From NCBI RefSeq assembly GCF_003367315.1, contig NZ_CP031415.1, positions 2,044,001 to 2,108,000 on the forward strand: a stretch of 64,000 nucleotides of DNA. Direction: 5' to 3'. The translations under genes and the position numbers were made by a program. The notes under the pieces were generated by a model. That model made no database searches. It was not told the DNA's origin and saw only the letters and a program-made list of their open reading frames with translations. The number at the start of each line of letters is the position of its first letter. Within the stretch, counting starts at the first letter, position 1. Positions 28,729-34,989 of the stretch are shown here, piece by piece. The stretch comes from Saccharospirillum mangrovi (lineage in GTDB: Bacteria > Pseudomonadota > Gammaproteobacteria > Pseudomonadales > Natronospirillaceae).

Positions 28729-29178
28729 ATGTTGACCTCCCAATACCATCACCGTATTGACACTACCTTCAGCCAGCGCCGACACTGGCGTTTCGGTACC
28801 GGCTCCTGGATTCCAGCATTGAACCGTCGTTTACGCCATTTAGCTTTCAAACTGAGCCTGATCGCCTGGCTGGGTTTTATCGCCGTTCCTGCGGTTAACG
28901 CTCAAGGCGGTGACAAAGGCGTCTGGATTCGGGTGTGCCTGGGCACTGGAACCTCCTGGACGCAGCTTTCACTCGACGACAACGAACACCGCCCCGCCCA
29001 GAATAACCACTGCCCCTGCACCCAAAATACGCTGGATACTGCCTGGCATCCGATCGTTAAAACCCGACCGCCCCAAGCCGAAGTGGCCCCCAGTGTTTTC
29101 CTGACGGTCGCCCCAAAACCCCCTCAAGTCCTGCCTTATTTCAGCCGTGCACCGCCGCTCCTGACAGCTAACGCCTAA
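28729..29178 (+). CDS. DUF2946-type protein of a copper-handling pair
   Basis: A 149-residue protein with a hydrophobic segment near 38-57 that ends in a signal-peptidase-like VNA, so it is exported or anchored. Cysteines occur at VCLG and in HCPC, and the C-terminus has SRAPP, which I associate with DUF2946 proteins. Members of that family usually lie next to PCu(A)C chaperones and copper TonB receptors, as here, where PCu(A)C starts 71 bp downstream. The start codon is uncertain because the first 35 residues are not conserved-looking. It diverges from cmoM across a 48-bp gap. A short relic of a second copy is at 31165-31206. Confidence 0.65.
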   Translation: MLTSQYHHRIDTTFSQRRHWRFGTGSWIPALNRRLRHLAFKLSLIAWLGFIAVPAVNAQGGDKGVWIRVCLGTGTSWTQLSLDDNEHRPAQNNHCPCTQNTLDTAWHPIVKTRPPQAEVAPSVFLTVAPKPPQVLPYFSRAPPLLTANA

Positions 29179-29198
29179 TAAAAAACACTCAATTAATC

Positions 29199-29217
29199 GG
29201 CTTCTTTTACCGAAGCC
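29199..29217 (+). promoter_or_regulatory. Hairpin between DUF2946 and PCu(A)C genes
   Basis: GGCTTC-7 nt-GAAGCC forms a hairpin in the 71-bp spacer, with no T-run after it, so it is unlikely to be a full terminator. The decayed second copy of the module has an unrelated sequence but also a hairpin at the same place (31225-31247). This suggests an intercistronic structure that sets expression of the second gene. Confidence 0.4.
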
Positions 29218-29249
29218 AGAAGTGCATTCGTTATCACTCAGGAGTTGAT

Positions 29250-29726
29250 ATGACCCGTTTAGTAATGGCTTTCGCCACTCTGTGCGCCCTGATCGCCAGC
29301 CCAATGACCTGGGCACATGGCTATGAATTGGGCGAACTGAGCATTGAACACCCCTGGTCACGCGCCACCCCGCCGGGAACCCCAACCGGTGGCGGTTTTA
29401 TGACCATTCACAACCACGGCAATGACAGTGATTTTCTACTTGGCGGCCACTCCGATTTCACTCAGAGCATCAGCGTGCATCAAACCCGCATGGACGAAAG
29501 CAACATGACCATGAAAATGGACGCTATGCACGACGGCCTGGAAATCCCAGCTGGCGGCTCGGTCACCTTGGAACCGGGCAGCTATCACTTGATGCTGATG
29601 GGGCTGCAATCCCCATTGAAAGAAGGTGAGCGCCGGACCATCACGCTGGAATTCGAACACGCCGGCAGCATTGAGGTCGACCTGGCGGTGGATGCCATTG
29701 GCGCCATGCCAGAACATAATCATTGA
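29250..29726 (+). CDS. Periplasmic copper chaperone PCu(A)C
   Basis: Binds Cu(I)/Cu(II) in the periplasm and delivers it, in studied family members, to the CuA site of cytochrome c oxidase. The 158-residue protein has a signal peptide (residues 1-23, ending TWA). The HPWSRATPP motif near 34-42 is typical. The copper ligands are in the VHQTRM...MTMKM stretch and in SYHLMLMGL. The C-terminal IGAMPEHNH adds a possible extra metal site. GGAG lies 8 nt before the ATG. The gene follows a DUF2946 gene and is followed by a perfect 11-bp hairpin. Confidence 0.93.
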   Translation: MTRLVMAFATLCALIASPMTWAHGYELGELSIEHPWSRATPPGTPTGGGFMTIHNHGNDSDFLLGGHSDFTQSISVHQTRMDESNMTMKMDAMHDGLEIPAGGSVTLEPGSYHLMLMGLQSPLKEGERRTITLEFEHAGSIEVDLAVDAIGAMPEHNH

Positions 29727-29737
29727 TTGAGGGAACA

Positions 29738-29764
29738 GGATGTCGGCCGCTTAGGCCGACATCC
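29738..29764. terminator. Perfect 11-bp hairpin after PCu(A)C
   Basis: GGATGTCGGCC-gctta-GGCCGACATCC is a flawless stem with a 5-nt loop, 11 bp past the PCu(A)C stop and 40 bp past the convergent tetR stop. No T-run follows on either strand, so it may act as an RNA 3'-end stabiliser or with another factor rather than as a classic terminator. Confidence 0.5.
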
Positions 29765-29804
29765 ACAGTACAACTCTCCAGAACCCAAACCCGGACAGCG
29801 TCTA

Positions 29805-30353
29805 TCAGGCAATCAGTGCCTTTGCAGCACGCAGGCCCTTAATGGCAGCCTCCAGGTCATTGCTGACATAGGCGCTGCTGATCGCGCCTTCTTTCAGCAA
29901 ACAGATTGAATCCAAAAACGCCTCGTCTTTGCTCACCAGATAATGGCCAATCCTTGCGCGGACTTGCTGTTTATGCAGCCGGCAATATTGAGCGATATCA
30001 CTATTGACGTCTCCAAACTCCGCCGAAGTATTAACGAAGAAACAACCTCTGAACTTACCAAGCTCTTTGGCATCATCATGAATCCAGGCATCCAGCGCCT
30101 CAAAGAGGTTTTCGACAACTTCTGCATCAGTTTCCCCTTTGGCTAACTGAGGTTCCAACCACGCCAGAAATCGACGGTTCCGTTCTTTCAACGCCGCCAA
30201 TACCAGCGCTTCTTTGCTGGGAAAATGGTGGTACAACGTTTTCTTGGCAATACCCGAAACCTTGAGTACTTCGTTGATGCCAATGGATTGCACCCCATGG
30301 CTGTAAAACAGCCCTAATGCGGTTTCTAACAACGCCTGACGTTTTTCATTCAT
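29805..30353 (-). CDS. TetR/AcrR family repressor of the HPP gene
   Basis: A 182-residue one-component regulator. The N-terminal helix-turn-helix spans about residues 20-55 (INEVLKVSGIAKKTLYHHFPSKEALVLAAL). The C-terminal two-thirds is the variable ligand-binding domain, with Cys at GKFRGCFF and in two later places, so a redox or metal signal is conceivable. The ATG at 30353 fits the family start; a start seven codons earlier is possible. It diverges from the HPP gene, and the 104-bp gap holds two copies of an 18-bp inverted repeat, its probable operators. Confidence 0.9.
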   Translation of the reverse strand: MNEKRQALLETALGLFYSHGVQSIGINEVLKVSGIAKKTLYHHFPSKEALVLAALKERNRRFLAWLEPQLAKGETDAEVVENLFEALDAWIHDDAKELGKFRGCFFVNTSAEFGDVNSDIAQYCRLHKQQVRARIGHYLVSKDEAFLDSICLLKEGAISSAYVSNDLEAAIKGLRAAKALIA

Positions 30354-30378
30354 GTCTGCCTCTGTGCGCAACATTGCA

Positions 30379-30432
30379 TTGACACGAGTAGACCGATCTG
30401 TCTACCCTGATCATGTAGACAGATCAGTCTAC
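30379..30432 (+). promoter_or_regulatory. HPP promoter with two TetR operators
   Basis: A perfect -35 TTGACA (30379-30384) is followed 18 bp on by a weak -10 TACCCT (30403-30408). GTAGAC-N6-GTCTAC occurs twice, at 30388-30405 and 30415-30432, with 27 bp between centres. The first covers the spacer and -10, the second the likely start point. This is the layout expected for repression by the divergent TetR protein, probably also of its own gene. Confidence 0.82.
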
Positions 30433-30457
30433 CACCAAAACCACCAGGGGAAACGTC

Positions 30458-30904
30458 ATGAAACCATTAATTCCAGCCCTGTTCGCGGGACTTGGAGCAT
30501 TCATCGCCACGGCAGTGTTAACACTGCTGGATCAGAAAATAGCGAACGCCGTATTGATCATGGCGCCTTTCGGAGCAACCGCAGTATTAGTATTTGGCGT
30601 GCCCGCAAGCCCACTCGCTCAGCCCAAAAATGTAATCCTGGGGCACTTGCTGACGGCTTTTATTGGCGTTTTCTTTTCCCAAATCATCGGCGTTACTGCC
30701 TGGAGCCTGGCGGCTGCGACTGGTCTGGCGGTAAGTGCCATGCTGATTACCAAAACCACTCACCCGCCCGCCGGTGCCAACCCAATGTTGATCATGCTTA
30801 CTGGGCAAAGCTGGATGTTTTTACTGACACCGGTCTTGCTTGGAGCGACGGTCATCGTTGCCATCGGTGCGATAATGCAACAACTGCAGAAACGCTTGCC
30901 CTGA
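30458..30904 (+). CDS. HPP family inner-membrane protein
   Basis: A 148-residue protein with four hydrophobic helices and the family motif THPPAGANP near residues 102-110. Some HPP proteins of cyanobacteria and plants transport nitrite; the bacterial role in general is not known. It has AGGGGAAA at 6-13 nt before the ATG. Control by the divergent TetR gene makes it inducible by an unknown ligand. It ends 190 bp before a strong hairpin terminator. Confidence 0.88.
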   Translation: MKPLIPALFAGLGAFIATAVLTLLDQKIANAVLIMAPFGATAVLVFGVPASPLAQPKNVILGHLLTAFIGVFFSQIIGVTAWSLAAATGLAVSAMLITKTTHPPAGANPMLIMLTGQSWMFLLTPVLLGATVIVAIGAIMQQLQKRLP

Positions 30905-31020
30905 AGTACATAACGGCAATGAACCGAATCAGCGACTGGCAAAATAATTTAGGAAAAGACAAAGTCGAAAGTCGGAAAGAATAAAACTCTATGAAATAGC
31001 ATAATTAATCTAACGGGAAA

Positions 31021-31035
31021 ATTTGATCGGGCATG
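31021..31035. repeat. Left att-like direct repeat (copy of tRNA-Pro 3' end)
   Basis: This 15-bp sequence matches 34208-34222 at 14 of 15 positions. The right copy covers the last 12 nt of tRNA-Pro(GGG) including CCA plus 3 bp beyond. The match continues with CAG after a one-base shift. Such a pair is what site-specific integration at a tRNA 3' end leaves behind. No integrase gene lies between the copies. Confidence 0.5.
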
Positions 31036-31096
31036 TCAGAGTGGAATTAGCTTGGAGATAAACCCAGCGAAATAATGCACAGTAATTATGCCGCCA

Positions 31097-31137
31097 CCAG
31101 CTATTTCAGCTTAGCCTGATATAGCTGGATTTTTCTT
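31097..31137 (+). terminator. Terminator downstream of the HPP gene
   Basis: CCAGCTAT-t-TCAG-cttagc-CTGA-t-ATAGCTGG folds into a 12-bp stem with one mismatch and a 6-nt loop, followed by ATTTTTCTT. It is 190 bp past the HPP stop; the AT-rich stretch between (30905-31096) holds nothing else I recognise apart from the att-like repeat. Confidence 0.8.
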
Positions 31138-31164
31138 GCTTTTGGGGACAAGGTGCGTGTGCAA

Positions 31165-31206
31165 TCCTATCTAAGCCGTGCCCCACCCTTTGCTGCTAAC
31201 GTCTAA
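31165..31206 (+). pseudogene. Relic of a second DUF2946 gene (3' end only)
   Basis: The last 13 codons read SYLSRAPPFAANV and stop, clearly like the end of the intact DUF2946 protein (YFSRAPPLLTANA). In the same frame a stop at 31117-31119 and the terminator hairpin lie just upstream, so the rest of the gene is missing. The distance from its stop to the broken PCu(A)C start (73 bp) mirrors the intact pair (71 bp). Confidence 0.7.
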
Positions 31207-31279
31207 CACCCAAACAACGATTAAGATGAGCGCCTAATGGCGACATCCTGGCTTGGAAATTTCCGTCAGGAGATTTGTT

Positions 31280-31717
31280 GTGTCTCGTATTTTGTTGTCT
31301 CTGAATCTTGCCACCAGCCTGCTGCTGTGCGCTGACCCGGCCTGGGCCTACGGCTACCAACCTGGCGATTTTGCGCATCGACCATCCCTGGTCACGCGCC
31401 ACCCCACCCAGTACACCCACCAGCGGCGGTTTTATGGTCATTCACAATGACGGCACCACTGCCGATCGACTGATGGGTGGGCACTCAGACTTCACCCACA
31501 GCATCAGCGTTCACCAAACCAAGATGGAAGATAGCACCATGAAAATGCGGCCACTGAACCAGGGCTTGGAGATTCCCGCCGGCGGTTCGGTGGGCCTGGA
31601 AGCGCCTTTGGTTAAAGCGAACGGCGCACCATAACGCTGCAGTTTGAAAAGGCCGAAGAGATTGAGGTGAATCTGGCGGTTGATGCGATTGGGGCCATGC
31701 CCGAACACAACCACTGA
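31280..31717 (+). pseudogene. Broken second PCu(A)C copper chaperone gene
   Basis: A GTG start with CAGGAGA upstream opens a signal peptide ending AWAYGYQPGD. The frame then shifts near 31370, after which IDHPWSRATPP to GGSVGLE continues in a second frame. Next, about 13 codons are lost around 31604, including the HLM copper ligand motif. The tail ERRTITLQF to IGAMPEHNH continues in a third frame to the stop at 31715-31717. With at least two lesions it cannot make the chaperone. It is strongly similar to the intact gene at 29250, so it is a duplicated or separately acquired copy. Confidence 0.88.
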
Positions 31718-31749
31718 CCATCCGCTGAGCTCCTTCTAAACACCCCGTT

Positions 31750-31776
31750 AAACCGGCAATAGGCCGGTTTTTTCTT
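31750..31776 (+). terminator. Terminator after the PCu(A)C pseudogene
   Basis: AAACCGGC-aatag-GCCGGTTTTTTCTTTT is a typical stem with T-run 33 bp past the pseudogene stop. A second weaker hairpin with T-run follows at 31811-31837 (ATCGAACCC/GGGTCGAT). Both insulate the MFS gene from upstream transcription. Confidence 0.85.
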
Positions 31777-31849
31777 TTCTGGCGAGGCCACGACTCCCGA
31801 GCTTTCAAAGATCGAACCCTAGTTGGGTCGATTTTTAATCAGTTGAACA

Positions 31850-31904
31850 TTGAAGTTCGGCATTCCGCACCTATAATTGTACTAAGTATATTTTTATATT
31901 TAGT
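31850..31904 (+). promoter_or_regulatory. MFS gene promoter with palindromic operator
   Basis: TTGAAG (31850-31855) and a perfect TATAAT (31872-31877) are 16 bp apart. Immediately after lies ACTAAGTATA-tttt-TATATTTAGT (31881-31904), an inverted repeat with one mismatch in ten. It covers the start-point region, the place for a repressor, most simply the TetR protein encoded at 33451. Confidence 0.75.
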
Positions 31905-31923
31905 TTATATAGGTGCTTGATAC

Positions 31924-33390
31924 ATGAATACCTTCACTAAGCCATCAACCGCCAGCACAGCGCGCGGCCCTAAATCACTGACTGAAGCCTGGCTGGCGTT
32001 GCTCGGCCTGTCAGCCGTCTTCCTCTTTGAAATGCTCGACAACTCCATTTTGAACGTCGCACTGCCGGTGATCGGCCGGGAACTGGAAGCATCCAACCTG
32101 GCGCTGCAATGGGTTACGGGTTCCTATGCGCTGGTTTTTGGCAGCCTGATGTTGTTGTTTGGCGCAGTCGCCGACCGTATCGGCCGACGCCGGGTCATGC
32201 TAGTCGGGCTGGCCATTTTAGCCATCGCCAGCCTGGCGACGGCCTTCGTCACCAATGCCACTCAATTAATCTGGGTCCGCATTGCCACTGGCGTGGCCGC
32301 AGCCATGACCACCCCTGGCTCCATGGCATTGGCATTTCGTCTGTTCACCGACGACAACCTTCGAGTGCGTGCCACCACACTCATCTCCACGGTCGGCCTG
32401 GTCGGCTTGGCGATAGGGCCTTTTGTGGGCGGCCTGGTATTGACCGTGGCGCCCTGGCAGGTATTGCTGTTGATCAACGTCCCAATAGCCTTGTTGGCCT
32501 GGCTGGGCATTCGAACTGGCATCCAGGCTGACCAAGCCGATGAATTACACCCAGATCCAATCGATGTGATCGGCGCTGTTCTCGGCACCGCGGCTATTGT
32601 CCTTGCCTTATTAACGCCGACCTTGTTTGAACAGCTTAGTTACCGGGAATTGCTGCCCTGGGTCTGTGCCGCCGCTGCACTGCTGCTGTTTTCGCTGTTT
32701 ATTGAATGGGAACGTCAGGTAGCGCACCCGCTGATCGACCTCAGCCTGCTGGCCAATAAACTGGTCTCCAGTGGTCTCGCTTTTAATGCGGCCGCCGGCA
32801 TCTGCATGGCGGGGCTGGGTTATATGATCACGCTGCAACTGCAACTGGGTTGGAACTGGAGCCCGGCGACCGCCGCTTTGGGTATGTTGCCGATGGTGGC
32901 TGTGTTGTTGTTACTCAGCCCTTTCGTTGAACCTGTGGTTAACAAGCTGGGTATGGAATTGTCGGCCAGTGTAAGCGCCAGCACCGTCGTCGCCGGGCTG
33001 ATTTGCTACGGTCTGCTGGGCCAATTTGGCTATGTCTGGATCGCACTGTCGCTGACCCTGGTCGCCGCCGGCATGCGCTTTGTCGGCGTGGTTGCCGGCC
33101 TGAACATAGTGCGGGGATTACCAGACAACCGTACTTCCATTGGCGTCGCGCTGTCAGACACCGCTACCGAAGTCTCATCAGCGTCGTCCATTGCTATTGC
33201 CGGCACCATCATGGCGTTTCTATTCAGTGGCAATCTGACAGAAAGTCACTGGACCGGCCTGCAAACCCGGCAATTTCATCAGTCCATCGAGCTGGCTTGC
33301 TTGGTACTCAGCAGCATTGCAGCGACGCTGGTTGCCTGGGGCATCTATCAAAGCCACAACAGTAAAACGGCGCCAACAACGGCGTTGTAA
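31924..33390 (+). CDS. MFS drug-efflux transporter, DHA2 (EmrB/QacA) type
   Basis: A 488-residue inner-membrane exporter with about 14 membrane spans, as in the 14-TM DHA2 group. Motifs visible: LDNSILNVALPVI in helix 1 (motif D1), GAVADRIGRRRVML after helix 2 (motif A) and a motif C-like GLVGLAIGPFVGGL in helix 5. It probably expels a toxic organic cation or similar compound by proton antiport; substrate unknown. It is followed after 60 bp by a tetR gene on the same strand, which likely represses it through the palindrome at 31881-31904. Confidence 0.9.
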   Translation: MNTFTKPSTASTARGPKSLTEAWLALLGLSAVFLFEMLDNSILNVALPVIGRELEASNLALQWVTGSYALVFGSLMLLFGAVADRIGRRRVMLVGLAILAIASLATAFVTNATQLIWVRIATGVAAAMTTPGSMALAFRLFTDDNLRVRATTLISTVGLVGLAIGPFVGGLVLTVAPWQVLLLINVPIALLAWLGIRTGIQADQADELHPDPIDVIGAVLGTAAIVLALLTPTLFEQLSYRELLPWVCAAAALLLFSLFIEWERQVAHPLIDLSLLANKLVSSGLAFNAAAGICMAGLGYMITLQLQLGWNWSPATAALGMLPMVAVLLLLSPFVEPVVNKLGMELSASVSASTVVAGLICYGLLGQFGYVWIALSLTLVAAGMRFVGVVAGLNIVRGLPDNRTSIGVALSDTATEVSSASSIAIAGTIMAFLFSGNLTESHWTGLQTRQFHQSIELACLVLSSIAATLVAWGIYQSHNSKTAPTTAL

Positions 33391-33450
33391 ACCTGCCCGG
33401 AAGTCCCGACTCGCCGAACCATTCGCTTTGTCTTTATAGAGTCATTGTTT

Positions 33451-34125
33451 ATGCTCGATACCGTTTTGAACTCAGTACCGCTGACGCCTTGGAAAACTAT
33501 GGATAGACGCACCCGCAAACGCCTCGCCACGCGCCAGAATATTTCTGATGTCGCGACTCGGCTCTTTATCGAACGCGGTTTCGATAACGTCACCATCGAT
33601 GAAATCGCCGAAGCGGCGGACGTTGGCCGCATGACGGTGTTTAATCACTTTCCTCGCAAAGAAGACATGTTCTTCGATCGAAAGGGCGAAGGCCTGGCTA
33701 TTTTTCAGCAAGCCTTAGCCACCAAAGAGCCAGCCACCCCACCGCTCAAAGCCCTATATTTAATGATTCTGCGCCTGGCGTCCGACGATCACCCAGCCAT
33801 CCGATTCAATGCAGATTCGTTGGCATTCACTAACGCCATACGGAACAGCGACGCGCTGATGTCCAGCGTCAGGTTAATGCGCGATCAGTTTGTAACAACG
33901 GTGGCCGAAGGCATCGCCAAACAGCTGAACATGAGCGAACCCGACAGCGATATTCACCTGGGCACCCATCTATTATTCGCCACCCTAAGCGTTGCCTTTG
34001 TCGAAGCACACAAGAGCTTCAGCCAGCATCAAAACAGCGATGCGGCAAAGCAACGTTTTGTCGAGATCATGACAAAAGGATTCAGTGGCGTTCAATCAGC
34101 CTTGGCAGAGACCGACTTAGCCTAG
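33451..34125 (+). CDS. TetR family regulator beside the MFS exporter
   Basis: A 224-residue regulator. The helix-turn-helix lies around residues 35-75 (VTIDEIAEAADVGRMTVFNHFPRKEDMFF). The remaining 150 residues form the ligand-binding part. The ATG at 33451 is used; an ATG at 33499 with TGGAAA upstream would remove 16 unconserved residues and could be the true start. It probably controls the exporter, and hence its own expression, by feedback through the palindrome in the exporter promoter. Confidence 0.88.
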   Translation: MLDTVLNSVPLTPWKTMDRRTRKRLATRQNISDVATRLFIERGFDNVTIDEIAEAADVGRMTVFNHFPRKEDMFFDRKGEGLAIFQQALATKEPATPPLKALYLMILRLASDDHPAIRFNADSLAFTNAIRNSDALMSSVRLMRDQFVTTVAEGIAKQLNMSEPDSDIHLGTHLLFATLSVAFVEAHKSFSQHQNSDAAKQRFVEIMTKGFSGVQSALAETDLA

Positions 34126-34170
34126 CGGCTGAGTGTGGTGGCTGATACACGATTAATGGCCCCAAATGCA

Positions 34171-34204
34171 AAAAGCCGACACTGCAGAACAGTGTCGGCT
34201 TTTC
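34171..34204. terminator. Bidirectional terminator between tetR and tRNA-Pro
   Basis: AAAAGCCGACACTG-cagaa-CAGTGTCGGCTTTT is a long perfect stem with A- and T-runs on both sides. It serves the plus-strand tetR gene and the minus-strand tRNA. Confidence 0.93.
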
Positions 34205-34207
34205 TCA

Positions 34208-34222
34208 ATTTGGTCGGGCATG
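34208..34222. repeat. Right att-like direct repeat (tRNA-Pro 3' end)
   Basis: Counterpart of 31021-31035, 14 of 15 bases identical. It covers the last 12 nt of tRNA-Pro including CCA and three bases beyond. The 3.2-kb segment between the copies carries the decayed copper module, the MFS exporter and its TetR gene. Confidence 0.5.
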
Positions 34223-34287
34223 CAGGATTTGAACCTGCGACCCTCGCCACCCCATGACGATGCGCTACCAGACTGCGCTAATGCCCG
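34211..34287 (-). tRNA. tRNA-Pro(GGG)
   Basis: A 77-nt cloverleaf on the minus strand: CGGGCAT acceptor arm, D-arm with GGTAGCGC, anticodon loop ATGGGGT with anticodon GGG, T-loop GTTCAAATC and encoded CCA. The anticodon arm is nearly identical to the E. coli GGG isoacceptor. Confidence 0.96.
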
Positions 34288-34299
34288 AAAACGTTGCGA

Positions 34300-34327
34300 A
34301 TCATACGTTAAGCGATTGAAAAATCAA
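34300..34327 (-). promoter_or_regulatory. Promoter of tRNA-Pro
   Basis: On the minus strand TTGATT (34322-34327) and TATGAT (34300-34305) are 16 bp apart, with the -10 box 12 nt before the mature tRNA end. Confidence 0.65.
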
Positions 34328-34344
34328 GCGTTTTGCGGCTGGGG

Positions 34345-34707
34345 TCAGCCGTCTGACAGCAGCTTCAGGACCGCTTCCAGCTCGCGGATCATGTCTTGAA
34401 TCAGGGCCTGGTGTTGCTTGGCCAGCACGCTGTCGTCGGCGGGTTCAGACAGCTTTTGCCGAGCGCCGCCGATAGTGTAGCCATCTTCATAGAGCAGATT
34501 GCGGATCTGACGAATCAGTACTACGTCATCGCGCTGATAATACCGGCGGTTGCCGCGGCGCTTTACCGGACTGAGTTGCGGGAATTCCTGCTCCCAGTAG
34601 CGCAACACATGGGGTTTGACTGCACAGAGTTCGCTGACTTCGCCAATCGTAAAGTAGCGTTTTCCTGGGATGGTGGGCAGTTCGTTATTCTGGCTCGGTT
34701 CCAGCAT
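34345..34707 (-). CDS. MerR family transcriptional regulator
   Basis: A 120-residue regulator with the MerR helix-turn-helix near residues 17-60 ([25 protein letters not shown]) and the [14 protein letters not shown] wing. A short coiled-coil tail follows. It lacks the cysteines of metal-sensing MerR members. Its start overlaps the 3' end of ihfA by 23 bp, an arrangement conserved in Pseudomonas-type bacteria. Target unknown. Confidence 0.9.
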   Translation of the reverse strand: MLEPSQNNELPTIPGKRYFTIGEVSELCAVKPHVLRYWEQEFPQLSPVKRRGNRRYYQRDDVVLIRQIRNLLYEDGYTIGGARQKLSEPADDSVLAKQHQALIQDMIRELEAVLKLLSDG

Positions 34708-34987
34708 AGGCCTCGACTTTCACCTTCAACTTCTGGCCGGGGCGAAAAGTGACGACCCTGCGTGCCGAAATGGGGATTTCTTCCCCTGTCTTCGGGTTAC
34801 GACCTGGTCGTTGCCGCTTGTCCCTGAGATCGAAATTTCCAAAGCCGGACAGCTTGACCTGTTCGTTGTTGACCAGACAATCGCGGATTTCCTCGAAGAA
34901 GACTTCCACCATTTCCTTGGCTTCGCGCTTGTTCAAGCCCAACTCTTCGTACAGCCGTTCGGCCATCTCAGCTTTGGTCAGGGCCAT
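34685..34987 (-). CDS. ihfA: Integration host factor subunit alpha
   Basis: A 100-residue DNA-bending protein that pairs with IhfB (encoded at 42380) and supports promoters, recombination and replication. The HU/IHF signature [22 protein letters not shown] near residues 46-67 and the DNA-intercalating Pro are present. It starts 2 bp after the pheT stop in the classic pheST-ihfA order. Confidence 0.96.
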   Translation of the reverse strand: MALTKAEMAERLYEELGLNKREAKEMVEVFFEEIRDCLVNNEQVKLSGFGNFDLRDKRQRPGRNPKTGEEIPISARRVVTFRPGQKLKVKVEAYAGTEPE

Positions 34988-34989
34988 GC

